Positions 21,333 to 30,374 of a DNA stretch of 42,194 bases are shown one piece after another. The notes under the pieces are model-generated. The model ran no database searches and was not told the origin of the DNA. It saw nothing but the letters and a program-made list of their open reading frames with translations. Made by a program: the position numbers and the translations under genes. How positions within the stretch are numbered: position 1 is the stretch's first letter; every line of letters starts with the position of its first letter. This stretch comes from Hyphomicrobiaceae bacterium (GTDB lineage: Bacteria; Pseudomonadota; Alphaproteobacteria; Rhizobiales; Methyloligellaceae), in assembly GCA_028066055.1 (NCBI GenBank), contig JALCBY010000001.1:161904-204097 (forward strand), read 5' to 3'.

Positions 21333-21362
21333 GAACTCGCCTGACCGAAAACCGGCAAGCTG

Positions 21363-21398
21363 AAAAAAACAAAGGGCGGAGGTTCGTGACCTCTGCCC
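21363..21398 (-). terminator. intrinsic-terminator-like hairpin in the atm1 leader
   Basis: On the minus strand GGGCAGAGGT and ACCTCCGCCC form a ten-base-pair stem (one G-T wobble pair) around CACGA, followed at once by TTTGTTTTTTT. It ends 30 bases before the atm1 ATG and so upstream of its ribosome-binding site. No gene on this strand ends here; the nearest gene upstream is on the other strand. It therefore looks like an attenuator of atm1 or the end of a small RNA starting between 21535 and 21400. Confidence 0.75.
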
Positions 21399-21535
21399 CT
21401 CGACGACTAGAAATAAACCGACCCCGGGCTTACGGCAAGCTGGGCCTCCTTTCTTCCCGGAAAAGAAGATGTGACCCGCCACCTACGTGCGGTAGTTCTT
21501 GACGCCCAAACGCCCTCAATGCCACATGCCTCACC

Positions 21536-22138
21536 ATGAAAAAGCTATTGAAGAACATCTGCGTCTATTGCGGCTCGGGACCGGGCAACAATCCGGCTTA
21601 TGCGGACGCGGCGCGTAAACTTGGCAAAGCCATGGCCGAGGCCGACATCGGGCTTGTCTATGGCGGCGGGTCCATCGGCCTGATGGGTGAAATTGCCCGG
21701 AGCGTCCTCGACAAAGGCGGGTACGTGACGGGAATTATTCCGGAGTTTCTCAGCGACCGCGAAATCATGCTCACCGATGTCCAAGAATTGATTGTCACAC
21801 ACAGCATGCATGAACGAAAACAGGTCATGTTCGAACGATCCGACGCCTTCGTCGCCCTGCCAGGTGGCGTCGGCACGCTCGAGGAACTGGTCGAACAGCT
21901 GACATGGTCTCAACTGGGGCAGCACAAGAAGCCGATCATACTTGCCGACGTCAACAACTTCTGGTCGCCGTTCCTAGCGCTGATCGACCATATGCGTCGC
22001 GAAGCATTTGTCCGAAGCGGGCTTGAAGTCCATCTGACCGCCGTGAAGGATCCCAACGACATCATTGCGGTCGCCAGAAGTTTGGCCGCCAAAGCAGCCA
22101 AGACGGCAGACGGCGAACTTTCTCCCGAAAAGTTCTGA
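21536..22138 (+). CDS. LOG-family nucleoside 5'-monophosphate phosphoribohydrolase
   Basis: A 200-residue lysine-decarboxylase-like fold protein of the LOG (Lonely Guy) family. It shows YGGGSIGLMG at 42-51 and the active-site motif PGGVGTLEEL at 109-118, with ERK near 93-95. LOG enzymes release free bases (including cytokinins) from nucleoside 5'-monophosphates; older 'lysine decarboxylase' labels are wrong. In bacteria the physiological substrate is mostly unknown. The ATG at 21536 has no clear Shine-Dalgarno sequence. A CTTGAC box lies at about 21497-21502, but I cannot find a convincing -10. It diverges from atm1 and converges on the EamA transporter gene with a 33-base gap. Confidence 0.93.
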   Translation: MKKLLKNICVYCGSGPGNNPAYADAARKLGKAMAEADIGLVYGGGSIGLMGEIARSVLDKGGYVTGIIPEFLSDREIMLTDVQELIVTHSMHERKQVMFERSDAFVALPGGVGTLEELVEQLTWSQLGQHKKPIILADVNNFWSPFLALIDHMRREAFVRSGLEVHLTAVKDPNDIIAVARSLAAKAAKTADGELSPEKF

Positions 22139-22171
22139 TTGCCGACTCGTTGCAGATGAAATCGTTGCCGG

Positions 22172-23149
22172 TTACGTCCGCGTTGGCGGGCGCGGACCGG
22201 CCGATACCGGACGCTCCGTGAATCTCAGCTCGCGCTGCAAGACGTAGAAGCTCGCAGTCGCCACGATCAGCGTACCAACTATGGTCCAGCCGTCCGGCAA
22301 TTCTCCAAAGAGCAAATATCCGAACAAGACCGCCCAGATCATGAAGCTGTATTTGAGAGGCGCGACCAGACCTGCCTCGCCATGCCGGAAGGCTTCGATC
22401 ATCAGATATTGGCCGCCGGCCACGAACAGCGCGCTTATCGCTAGGATCATGAGGTCCACCAGGGCAACTGCCGACCATGCGAAGGGAAGCGTAAGCGAGG
22501 ATACGAAGATCACCGTACAGGTTGTGAAGAACAACACCGCGACGCTGCTTTCCGTTTGCGAGATACGGCGCGTGATCAGATCGCGGATGCTCCCGCACAA
22601 TGCCGCCCCCAGGGGAAAGAGCACCGCCCACTGCATAACGCCGCTGTCCGGACGGACGATGAACAGGACGCCGGCAAACCCGACCAGAACCGCCAGCCAT
22701 CGCCGCCACCCCACCTGCTCACCAAGCGCCAGCGGAGCAAGCGCGGTGATGAAAAGCGGGCCGGTGAACGTCACGGCAATCGCGTCGGCCAATTGAAGAT
22801 GGATGAGCCCGTTCACGAAAAAGAATGAGCTGCCGACGACGAAGATCGCCCGAAATGCCTGTCCGCGGACATTCTTGACCTTGAGCAGTCTGACACCGCC
22901 GAGGAAATGCGCCAGCAGCACGATCCACGGCAGAACGAGAACACCCCGCATGAAAAGGACCTGGCCGACGGGATAATCGCTGGCCAGGGATTTGACGAGT
23001 GCGTCGTTCAGCGAGACCAGCGCCGTTGCGAACAGCATGCACACGACTGCACGCGTCGCGTCCATCTGCACTTCGTCTGCAACACTTTTGAAGACCACAA
23101 GACCAGTCCTTCGGGCACGTGATGAGGAATCACGCGCCTTTTTCTTCAC
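22172..23149 (-). CDS. EamA/DMT-family transporter
   Basis: A 325-residue inner-membrane protein with about ten hydrophobic segments arranged as two EamA repeats, as in drug/metabolite exporters such as RarD, RhaT and YdcZ relatives. Substrate cannot be predicted. The open frame starts with GTG at 23149, which has no clear ribosome-binding site; the ATG at 23065, just before the first membrane segment, is an equally good start and gives 297 residues. It is 49 bases downstream of cimA on the same strand and may be the last gene of the cysS-cimA unit. Confidence 0.88.
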   Translation of the reverse strand: MKKKARDSSSRARRTGLVVFKSVADEVQMDATRAVVCMLFATALVSLNDALVKSLASDYPVGQVLFMRGVLVLPWIVLLAHFLGGVRLLKVKNVRGQAFRAIFVVGSSFFFVNGLIHLQLADAIAVTFTGPLFITALAPLALGEQVGWRRWLAVLVGFAGVLFIVRPDSGVMQWAVLFPLGAALCGSIRDLITRRISQTESSVAVLFFTTCTVIFVSSLTLPFAWSAVALVDLMILAISALFVAGGQYLMIEAFRHGEAGLVAPLKYSFMIWAVLFGYLLFGELPDGWTIVGTLIVATASFYVLQRELRFTERPVSAGPRPPTRT

Positions 23150-23198
23150 GACTGTAAGTGTATCCGGCCAGGAACGTTAGTTGTTTTTTGTAATCAGC

Positions 23199-24803
23199 CT
23201 AGGGTGCCGGCGCACCGTCGCGAATAAGCTTGTAGTTTATCGAATCGAGCAGCGCCTCGAAGGAGGCGTCGACGATGTTCGGCGAAACCCCGACGGTGAA
23301 CCAGCGTTTTCCGGCGCGATCACGGCTCTCGACGAGAACACGCGTTATGGCGTCGGTACCGCCGGTGAGAATACGCACCTTGTAGTCCACAAGCTCAAGA
23401 TCGTCGATATAGTCCTGATAGTTGCCGAGGTCCTTTCGAAGTGCGGTATCGAGCGCATTGATCGGACCGTTTCCTTCCCCAACGCTCATCACCGTCGAAC
23501 CGTTGACGTGCACCTTCACCGTCGCTTCGGAAATCGTGACAAGGTCGCCGACGGCATTATGCCGCCGCTCGACCATGACACGGAAACTGTCAACCTCGAA
23601 GAAGCGCGGAACGTTTCCAAGCGTACGTCGTGCGAGTAGCTCGAACGATGCGTCGGCCCCCTCATACGCGTATCCGGTGGCTTCGCGGCGCTTGACCTCA
23701 TCAAGCAATGTCTCGAGTTTCGGATCGTCCTTTTGCGCCTTGATGCCGATGCGCTCCAGTTCACCGAGAATGTTCGACCGGCCGCCCTGGTCCGAGACAA
23801 AGATGCGGCGCTCATTTCCGACGAGTTCGGGATTCACATGTTCATACGTCTCCGGTTCCTTCAGGATCGCGGAGGCATGAATGCCGGCTTTCGTACCGAA
23901 CGCCGCCTCGCCGACATATGCCGCGTGACGGTTGGGTGCGCGGTTGAGCAATTCGTCGAGCAATCGGGAGGCATGGGTCAGCGTGCGCAACTGCAGCGGC
24001 GAAACGCCGGTTTCATAATGCTCGGCGAACTCCGATTTCAGCATCAACGTCGGGATGATCGATGTCAGATTGGCGTTGCCGCACCTCTCGCCGAGCCCGT
24101 TCAGCGCACCCTGAATCTGGCGCACACCGGCCCGGACGGCAGCCAGGGTGTTGGCGACCGCATTTTCCGTATCGTTGTGGGTATGGATGCCCAGATGATC
24201 GCCGGGAACCATCTTCACGACGTCCTGAACGATCTCCTCGATCTCGGTCGGCAGAGTGCCACCGTTGGTATCGCAAAGCACGACCCAGCGCGCGCCCTCA
24301 TCGTATGCAGCTTTCGCACAGGCGAGCGCGTAGTCACGGTCGGCCTTGTATCCGTCGAAGAAATGCTCGCAATCGAGCATCGCTTCGCGGCCCGCGTCCT
24401 TGACCGCTTTGACAGACTCCGAGATGCCCGAGAGGTTTTCCTCGTTGGTGATGCCCAAGGCGACACGCACATGATAGTCCCATGATTTCGCCACAAGGCA
24501 GATCGCGTCGCACTCTGCCCGCAGCAGATCCTGAAATCCGGGATCGTTCGAGATGCTGCGCCCCGCGCGTTTGGTCATCCCGAACGCCGTGAAGCGGGCA
24601 TTCTTGAGCTTGCGTGCCTCTCCGAAAAATGCGCTGTCGACCGGATTTGCGCCGGGGTAGCCCCCTTCGACATAGTCCACACCAAGCGCGTCCAGCGTCT
24701 CGGCAATCAGCAGCTTGTCCTCAAGCGAAAAGTCAATGCCGATGGTCTGCGCACCATCGCGCAATGTGGTGTCAAACAGATAAAGGCGCTCTTTTGTGCC
24801 CAT
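23199..24803 (-). CDS. cimA: citramalate synthase
   Basis: CimA condenses pyruvate and acetyl-CoA to citramalate, opening a threonine-independent route to 2-oxobutyrate and isoleucine. The 534-residue protein has the HMGL-like catalytic domain with DTTLRDGAQ at 10-18 and the metal-binding HTHND near 207-211, then a C-terminal LeuA-type allosteric domain. The length and the GIDFSLEDKLLIAETLD start separate it from LeuA. The ATG is nine bases past the stop of the micro-gene upstream, and the TAGGGG at that stop doubles as the ribosome-binding site, so translation is likely coupled. Confidence 0.94.
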   Translation of the reverse strand: MGTKERLYLFDTTLRDGAQTIGIDFSLEDKLLIAETLDALGVDYVEGGYPGANPVDSAFFGEARKLKNARFTAFGMTKRAGRSISNDPGFQDLLRAECDAICLVAKSWDYHVRVALGITNEENLSGISESVKAVKDAGREAMLDCEHFFDGYKADRDYALACAKAAYDEGARWVVLCDTNGGTLPTEIEEIVQDVVKMVPGDHLGIHTHNDTENAVANTLAAVRAGVRQIQGALNGLGERCGNANLTSIIPTLMLKSEFAEHYETGVSPLQLRTLTHASRLLDELLNRAPNRHAAYVGEAAFGTKAGIHASAILKEPETYEHVNPELVGNERRIFVSDQGGRSNILGELERIGIKAQKDDPKLETLLDEVKRREATGYAYEGADASFELLARRTLGNVPRFFEVDSFRVMVERRHNAVGDLVTISEATVKVHVNGSTVMSVGEGNGPINALDTALRKDLGNYQDYIDDLELVDYKVRILTGGTDAITRVLVESRDRAGKRWFTVGVSPNIVDASFEALLDSINYKLIRDGAPAP

Positions 24804-24812
24804 GATATGCCC

Positions 24813-24938
24813 CTAGATCAAACCCGCCAGATGAAATGCCACGGCAACGGCCAGGACGAGGACTATGATCTTGATCGCCACATACCCTTTCCAGTGACGC
24901 GGAAACGGCAGGTCCTTCTTGCGTACCGGCTCGGTCAT
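24813..24938 (-). CDS. 41-residue membrane micro-protein between cysS and cimA
   Basis: The ATG at 24938 overlaps the cysS stop as ATGA, and the frame closes with TAG at 24813. The product has a charged N-terminus ([16 protein letters not shown]) and one hydrophobic helix at about 19-39 ending in HLAGLI. I do not recognise a family. The four-base overlap upstream, the nine-base spacing to cimA and the clean hydrophobic profile argue that it is a real gene and not chance. It is probably a single-pass inner-membrane protein; function unknown. Confidence 0.72.
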   Translation of the reverse strand: MTEPVRKKDLPFPRHWKGYVAIKIIVLVLAVAVAFHLAGLI

Positions 24939-26302
24939 CGCGCGATCTCCCACGTCGTGCCGTCCGGGCCGTCTTTCAGTGCTACACCCATTCCGGCGAG
25001 TTCGTCGCGGATGCGGTCGGCCTCCGCGAAGTCCTTTGATTTTCGAGCTTCCAAACGCGCGGCTATGAGGTTTTCTACCTGCTGTTCGTCAATCACAACC
25101 GATGAGGGACGCCATGCAGCCCACTTGCCCGCAGTCTGTCCCAACAGACCGATAAATTGCGCGCATGATTTCAGGCAGCCAGCGGCACCTGTCGCACCGT
25201 TTGCCGCTTCGCGGCGCAGATCGTGCATCGCTGCCAGCGCTTTCGGCGTGTTGAGATCATCGCCGAGCGCCTGAAGAACATCGGCGCACAATGCGCAATC
25301 AGCCTCAACACCGTCGGTCAGCTGGTACCAGTGATCGAGCGTACGCTTTGCTTCCCGCACACCCGCTTCCGTCCAGTTGAACGGTTGCCGGTAGTGCGTC
25401 GTCAGCATCGCCAGCCGGATCGCCTCGCCTGGCCATTCCCGAAGCAGGTCGTGAATGGTGATGAAGTTGCCGAGCGACTTCGACATCTTCTCCCCTTCGA
25501 CCTGAAGGTAGCCGTTATGCATCCACACCTGCGCCATCATCTCCGTACCGAAGCAGCAGCGCGATTGGGCGATTTCGTTCTCGTGATGGGGAAAGGCGAG
25601 GTCGATGCCGCCGCCGTGAATATCGAAAACCTCGCCCAAATGCTCCGCTGACATCGCAGAACACTCAATGTGCCAGCCTGGCCGTCCCGGCGCCTCGATA
25701 CCGCACGGGCTGTCCCAGGCCGGTTCGCCTTCTTTCGACGGCTTCCACAACACGAAGTCCATCGGGTCTTTTTTGTAGGGCGCAACATCGACCCGCGCAC
25801 CCGCCTCCATTTCGTCGATGGTTCGTTTCGAGAGTTTTCCGTAGTCCGGCATGGAGGGGACGTGAAACAGGACATGCCCTTCGGCGGCATAGGCGTTGCC
25901 GTTTTCGACAAGCCGCTCGATCAGGGCTTTCATCTGTTCGATATGGTCGGTCGCGCGAGGCTCAACCGTCGGTGGCAACACCCCGAGCGCCGCGATATCC
26001 TCGTGAAACTGCCGGGTCGTCCGGGCCGTGATCTCACTGATCGGGACACCCTCCTCGGCCGCCCGCGCGTTGATCTTGTCGTCAACGTCCGTGATGTTGC
26101 GCGCATATGTGACGTGATCGGGACCGTAGACATGGCGCAACAACCGGTAGAGCACATCGAAGACAATGACGGGCCGCGCATTGCCGATATGAGCGTAGTC
26201 GTAAACCGTCGGCCCGCACACATACATGCGCACATTGTCCGGATCGAGTGGTGTGAACGTCTCTTTCCTGGCCGAGAGTGTGTTGTATAGCTTCAATTCC
26301 AA
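24935..26302 (-). CDS. cysS: cysteinyl-tRNA synthetase
   Basis: Charges tRNA-Cys. The 455-residue class I enzyme has the zinc/adenylate segment [15 protein letters not shown] at 29-43 (HIGN in place of HIGH), [10 protein letters not shown] with a zinc cysteine in the middle, the zinc-binding HHENE, and KMSKS at 272-276. The start is TTG at 26302 with GGAG eight bases upstream; a second TTG two codons on is a possible alternative. Its stop overlaps the ATG of the 41-residue micro-gene, and cimA follows. The 210 bases upstream hold no gene that I can support. Confidence 0.97.
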   Translation of the reverse strand: MELKLYNTLSARKETFTPLDPDNVRMYVCGPTVYDYAHIGNARPVIVFDVLYRLLRHVYGPDHVTYARNITDVDDKINARAAEEGVPISEITARTTRQFHEDIAALGVLPPTVEPRATDHIEQMKALIERLVENGNAYAAEGHVLFHVPSMPDYGKLSKRTIDEMEAGARVDVAPYKKDPMDFVLWKPSKEGEPAWDSPCGIEAPGRPGWHIECSAMSAEHLGEVFDIHGGGIDLAFPHHENEIAQSRCCFGTEMMAQVWMHNGYLQVEGEKMSKSLGNFITIHDLLREWPGEAIRLAMLTTHYRQPFNWTEAGVREAKRTLDHWYQLTDGVEADCALCADVLQALGDDLNTPKALAAMHDLRREAANGATGAAGCLKSCAQFIGLLGQTAGKWAAWRPSSVVIDEQQVENLIAARLEARKSKDFAEADRIRDELAGMGVALKDGPDGTTWEIAR

Positions 26303-26512
26303 CAGTCCGTCTCCGGCTGGCGGGGCGTTCGTTCACAGCAGCAATTTACGAAAAGATACGGGAGAACGGCCGCGCCAGCTTTGTGCTAGGCGCAGATAAT
26401 AATGCTGCAAATGATAGCAACAGGTATACGCGCAAATCCCGTCATGGCGCACGACAATGATGAAGAAGGCTTAACAGGTCAAGGCATTTGACGCGGAGCG
26501 CCCGACGTCACC

Positions 26513-27292
26513 CTAAACAAAGGTGATTTCGATCCGTCCCACGTCTCCGTAATCTGCGACCGCGTGCTGCCCGGGCTCGATATGATGGAAGCCCGTGCAT
26601 GTTCCGGTGGAGACGATCTCCCCGGCATTCAAGCCGAGCCCTCTCTTCGGCAGTGTGTTCGCTAACCAGTCGAGCACATTGAAGGGGTGACCGAAGACAT
26701 TTGCGCCTGTGCCTTCGGCGGTCTGCGCACCGTCGACCGTCAACACGACCCGGTGCGAGGCCAAATCCAGCTCACGCCAGTTTTCATAGGGTTTGCCGAG
26801 AACGAGACCGCCATTGAGCCCGCAGTCCGCCGCCGCGAGACCGACATTGTCCTGAAGAAGCGAATCGAACCGCGGGGAAATGAGCTCAAACGACGGGATC
26901 AGAACATCGACCGCGTCGAGGATTTCCTCCCGCGCGTAAGCCTTGTCGCGCGGCGGCAGGTCCCGCGCAAACCGGAACGCGAACTCGCACTCGATACAGT
27001 GATGGCCGAACATTGCGGCGTGCGGTGAAGCGGGCGACGCATAAACGTCCGGTTCGTAGAACGGGCCGTAAAAGGGCTCGTCGACGCCGTAAACCTGCTG
27101 GACCTTCGGTGCGGTGGCCCCCACCTTCCAACCGGCAATCGGCCTGCCCCAGGACGCCATGAATGCATCCTGAATTCTGTAACCGTCTTCCATCGCTAGC
27201 GGCGCCGGTTCATCAATTCCATGAAGTAACGCGCCGTTCTCTCGTGCGACAATAATCTGCCTGGCGGCGCCTTCGATCTGTTCAGGTGTCAT
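26513..27292 (-). CDS. 2-keto-4-pentenoate hydratase / 2-oxohept-3-enedioate hydratase family
   Basis: A 259-residue protein of the MhpD/HpcG group in the fumarylacetoacetase superfamily. It has GWKVGAT near 52-58, the metal-binding Glu-x-Glu in IECEFAFR near 100-107 and GLVLGKP. Family members hydrate 2-hydroxy-dienoates from meta-cleavage of aromatics, or act as decarboxylases. No other aromatic-degradation gene is in the window, so the substrate stays open. The start at 27292 is chosen for the GGGAG just upstream; the frame is open 45 bases further. It is divergent from the DUF2865 gene. Confidence 0.88.
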   Translation of the reverse strand: MTPEQIEGAARQIIVARENGALLHGIDEPAPLAMEDGYRIQDAFMASWGRPIAGWKVGATAPKVQQVYGVDEPFYGPFYEPDVYASPASPHAAMFGHHCIECEFAFRFARDLPPRDKAYAREEILDAVDVLIPSFELISPRFDSLLQDNVGLAAADCGLNGGLVLGKPYENWRELDLASHRVVLTVDGAQTAEGTGANVFGHPFNVLDWLANTLPKRGLGLNAGEIVSTGTCTGFHHIEPGQHAVADYGDVGRIEITFV

Positions 27293-27403
27293 GGTTCTCC
27301 CGGGGTGAAAGTCACGCAATCTGCGCGCACGGCACACGAAGTCCGTTACGCATCATTTGCAGGATTTGCCAAATACCGTCAAATATTGTGACCAAAGGGC
27401 ACC

Positions 27404-27432
27404 TTGAACCATATCGAATAGCGACGTATTGG
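27404..27432 (+). promoter_or_regulatory. possible promoter of the DUF2865 gene
   Basis: TTGAAC (27404-27409) and TATTGG (27427-27432) are 17 bases apart, about 60 bases before the ATG. On the opposite strand a TTGACG within 27370-27390 could serve the divergent hydratase gene. The region is AT-rich compared with its flanks. Neither match is strong. Confidence 0.35.
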
Positions 27433-27491
27433 TGCCTCATTGCCCCAATAGGGTCATTGAATCGCGAATTGCGAGTGATGCGAGCGGCCAG

Positions 27492-28601
27492 ATGTTCTTG
27501 AACCTGAAGCAAAAACTCAGTGGCGTGAGACAGAAACTCACCCGGTACCGCAGTGTCTCGGTCCCGGCGGTTTGTGGTAGTCTTGTCGGGCTGGTCGTGG
27601 CGGGGGCCTGGACCCTGGCCGTTGCCCAGCAGCCTTATCCGGCGCAGCGCGCACCCTACCCGCAGCCGAACCGCCAAGCACCGCCGCCGAACTACCAGCA
27701 GGCCTATCCGCAGCCGGGATATCAGGGGGGTGGAAACCAGCCCTCTACGCACGACCTGCGCTGTGCCCAGCTCGAACATCAACTCGCGAACGACTGGGTC
27801 CGGCGCCAACAGGGGCGTGGTGACAGAGCAAGCATAGAGCGCAATATCCGCAAATACGACCGGGTCTATCAGACAACCCAGGCTAAGGCCGAACGGCAGG
27901 GGTGTTATCGGAGCAATTTCATTTTCGGACGGTCGCTCGTGCGCACTCCGAATTGCATGAGGCTTCATCGTCAGGTTGAGGAAGCCAGACGCCAGCTTGA
28001 AAACCTGCACGCCCAGCGCCAGGCCCGGAGAGGCGGGCGCAACAGGCAGCAGGCCGAAGTTGCGAGTGCCCTGGCTCGCGCAGGATGCGCACCACGCGGC
28101 CAGCGGCAGGCACGACGCGGTGGCGGAGGATTGCTGCGCTGGTTTGAGGATTGGGATAACTCGCCACGCCGCGGCCTGCAAACCTCGCGCATCGAACAGT
28201 TCGCAACCTACCGCACCCTGTGTGTCCGCTCCTGCGACGGATATTACTTCCCTGTCAGCTTCTCCACCTTGCCGAGCAATTTTTCACGCGATGCCCAGCA
28301 GTGTCAGTCACAATGTGCTGCACCGGCAGACCTTTATGTGTACAGGAACCCGGGTGAGGAAGCCGAGCAGATGGTTTCCACCGATGGCAGCCGCGCATAC
28401 AACGAACTTCCCAATGCGTGGCGTTATCGCAAGGAGTATGTGAAGGGTTGCTCGTGCAAAACGACCGAATACGATCCGAACGAGATTGCAGCGTCAAACC
28501 AGAAGGCTGAAGCCGGCCAGTCGCCGCTACCTGGCCCGGCAGGTTCGGGCAGCGGCGCGCAGTTCGCGGACGATAAAAACAAGCCGAAACAGACCCAGTA
28601 G
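27492..28601 (+). CDS. DUF2865 family protein, exported or membrane-anchored
   Basis: A 369-residue protein of unknown function. An N-terminal hydrophobic helix (about 24-45, ending AVAQQ) is a signal peptide or anchor. A Pro/Gln/Tyr-rich linker (about 46-80) follows, then an Arg/Gln-rich, probably coiled-coil region (about 85-205). The DUF2865 core contains RTLCVRSCDGYYFPVSF, a paired CQSQC, LYVYRNPG and LPNAWRYR. Ten or more cysteines, several in pairs (CVRSC, CQSQC, CSC), suggest disulfides in the periplasm. I know the family mainly from Rhizobiales and its function is not established. The ATG at 27492 gives the natural signal sequence. Confidence 0.87.
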   Translation: MFLNLKQKLSGVRQKLTRYRSVSVPAVCGSLVGLVVAGAWTLAVAQQPYPAQRAPYPQPNRQAPPPNYQQAYPQPGYQGGGNQPSTHDLRCAQLEHQLANDWVRRQQGRGDRASIERNIRKYDRVYQTTQAKAERQGCYRSNFIFGRSLVRTPNCMRLHRQVEEARRQLENLHAQRQARRGGRNRQQAEVASALARAGCAPRGQRQARRGGGGLLRWFEDWDNSPRRGLQTSRIEQFATYRTLCVRSCDGYYFPVSFSTLPSNFSRDAQQCQSQCAAPADLYVYRNPGEEAEQMVSTDGSRAYNELPNAWRYRKEYVKGCSCKTTEYDPNEIAASNQKAEAGQSPLPGPAGSGSGAQFADDKNKPKQTQ

Positions 28602-28622
28602 GCCTTCATCCCGCCGAGACGA

Positions 28623-30296
28623 CTAGAGTTTCTCGCGAAACCGATTTGTGATGGGATAGCGCCGGTCGCGCCCGAAATTCTTATGCGTGATCTTCACGCC
28701 CGGCGGTGACTGACGGCGCTTATACTCAGCCAAATAGAGCAACCGTTGGATATCGCTCACGGTCTTCTTGTCATGGCCGCGCGCCACGATGTCGGCAAGC
28801 GGCATTTCCTGCTCAACGAGACATTCGAGAATATCGTCAAGCGCGTCGTAGGGCGGCAGGGAGTCCTGGTCCGTCTGGCCGGGCTTCAGTTCCGCCGTGG
28901 GCGCCTTGGTGATGATGTTTTCCGGGATGACGATGCCCTCAGGCCCCAGGCCATCGCTCAACGCGTGCGCATTCCGCCAGCGCGCCAGAGCATAGACGTC
29001 CGATTTGTAGAGGTCCTTGATCGGATTGAACCCGCCATTCATATCGCCGTAAAGCGTCGCGTAACCGACCGACATTTCCGACTTGTTGCCTGTCGTAACG
29101 AGCATGGACCCGAACTTGTTCGAAACCGCCATCAGTATGGTCCCACGCGCCCGGGACTGGAGATTTTCCTCCGCGGTACCCGCGGGCAGACCGTCAAATA
29201 GCGGTTCGAGGCTTTCGTTGAAACCGTCGACGGGCTTGTGGATGGGAACGATCTCGTAGCGCACACCAAGCGCCTCGGCGCATTCCGCCGCATCGCTGAG
29301 GCTCTCATTGCTCGTATAGGCGTATGGCAGCATCACGCAGTGCACCTTGTCCGGACCAAGAGCATCGACCGACATTGCCGCACAAACGGCTGAGTCAATG
29401 CCGCCGGAAAGACCAAGAACAACACCGGGAAAACTGTTTTTATTAACGTAATCTCTCAGGCCCAGAACACATGCGGCGTAGTTTGCCGCATCTCCCTCCT
29501 CGACCGAGGCGAGATCGCCTGGTTCACATCGCCATATTTCGCCGTCGCGAACCCATTCCGTCAGAACGACGGATTCCTCCCATGCCGGGAGCTGGACCGC
29601 GAGCGAACTGTCTCCGTTCAGCACAAAAGACGCGCCGTCGAACACAAGCTCATCCTGTCCGCCCACCTGATTGACGTAGGCAAGTGGAACGCCCGTTTCG
29701 GTCGCCCGCGCTGCCGCCTGATTGGTACGCACATCCATCTTGCCCGATGAATAGGGCGAGCCGTTCGGCACGAGGAGAAATTCCGCTCCGGTCTCTACGA
29801 GGCATTCGCAAACTTCCTCGCCCCAGATATCCTCGCAAATGGGCACGCCAATCCGCACGCCGCGGAAATTGACCGGCCCCGGCAACGGTCCGGCTGAGAA
29901 AACGCGCTTTTCATCGAATACGTCATAGTTCGGCAGATCATTCTTGTAACGCACCGTCGAGATTTCACCGGCGTCGAGCAAGGCAACCGCGTTGTAGACC
30001 TTACCGTCATCCTCCCAAACGGCACCAATGAGGATCGCCGGGCCGCCATCGCCTGTTTCCTTTGCCAGCGCTTCGATCTCCGCACGCACAGCTGCACGAA
30101 ACGCCGGCTTAAGGACCAGATCCTCCGGCGGATAGCCGCAGATAAAGAGTTCCGTGAAAAGAATGAGATCCGCGCCCTGATCGGCCGCAACGGCCCTCGC
30201 CTCCCGCGCACGTGCGCCATTGCCGGCAATGTCCCCAACGACCGGGTTCAACTGCGCAAGCGCAATTCGAATCCTATCCATCTTGTCTTCCGGCAT
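28623..30296 (-). CDS. nadE: glutamine-dependent NAD+ synthase
   Basis: Amidates nicotinate adenine dinucleotide to NAD+, using ammonia released from glutamine. The 557-residue protein fuses an N-terminal nitrilase-like glutaminase (catalytic Glu in FTELFICGYPPEDL, Lys in RYKNDLPNYDVFDE, Cys in GVPICEDIWG) to a C-terminal PP-loop synthetase with LGLSGGIDSA near 292-301. This is the two-domain bacterial form. ATG 30296 or the ATG five codons later (with GGAAGA upstream) could be the start. It follows the DAHP synthase gene by 78 bases that hold a strong hairpin, and is convergent with the DUF2865 gene at 21 bases. Confidence 0.96.
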   Translation of the reverse strand: MPEDKMDRIRIALAQLNPVVGDIAGNGARAREARAVAADQGADLILFTELFICGYPPEDLVLKPAFRAAVRAEIEALAKETGDGGPAILIGAVWEDDGKVYNAVALLDAGEISTVRYKNDLPNYDVFDEKRVFSAGPLPGPVNFRGVRIGVPICEDIWGEEVCECLVETGAEFLLVPNGSPYSSGKMDVRTNQAAARATETGVPLAYVNQVGGQDELVFDGASFVLNGDSSLAVQLPAWEESVVLTEWVRDGEIWRCEPGDLASVEEGDAANYAACVLGLRDYVNKNSFPGVVLGLSGGIDSAVCAAMSVDALGPDKVHCVMLPYAYTSNESLSDAAECAEALGVRYEIVPIHKPVDGFNESLEPLFDGLPAGTAEENLQSRARGTILMAVSNKFGSMLVTTGNKSEMSVGYATLYGDMNGGFNPIKDLYKSDVYALARWRNAHALSDGLGPEGIVIPENIITKAPTAELKPGQTDQDSLPPYDALDDILECLVEQEMPLADIVARGHDKKTVSDIQRLLYLAEYKRRQSPPGVKITHKNFGRDRRYPITNRFREKL

Positions 30297-30310
30297 GGGC
30301 GGAGATTACC

Positions 30311-30344
30311 GGCGCTCCGGAGCGCCCTGCAAGGGCCGCTCCGG
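30311..30344. other. GC-rich overlapping hairpins between the DAHP synthase gene and nadE
   Basis: A 16-base perfect palindrome GGCGCTCCGGAGCGCC (30311-30326) overlaps a larger hairpin at 30317-30344 (CCGGAGCG-CCCT / AGGG-C-CGCTCCGG, three-base loop, one bulge). The two structures are mutually exclusive. No T-run follows on either strand. It may terminate or protect the DAHP synthase mRNA, or act as a REP-like element. Confidence 0.55.
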
Positions 30345-30374
30345 GACAATCGGTCTGATTGGCGGAAAACCCGA

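Noticed and set aside
26278-26460. A 60-codon plus-strand frame in the gap upstream of cysS.
   Set aside because: It overlaps the cysS start antisense and has no ribosome-binding site, membrane helix or domain.
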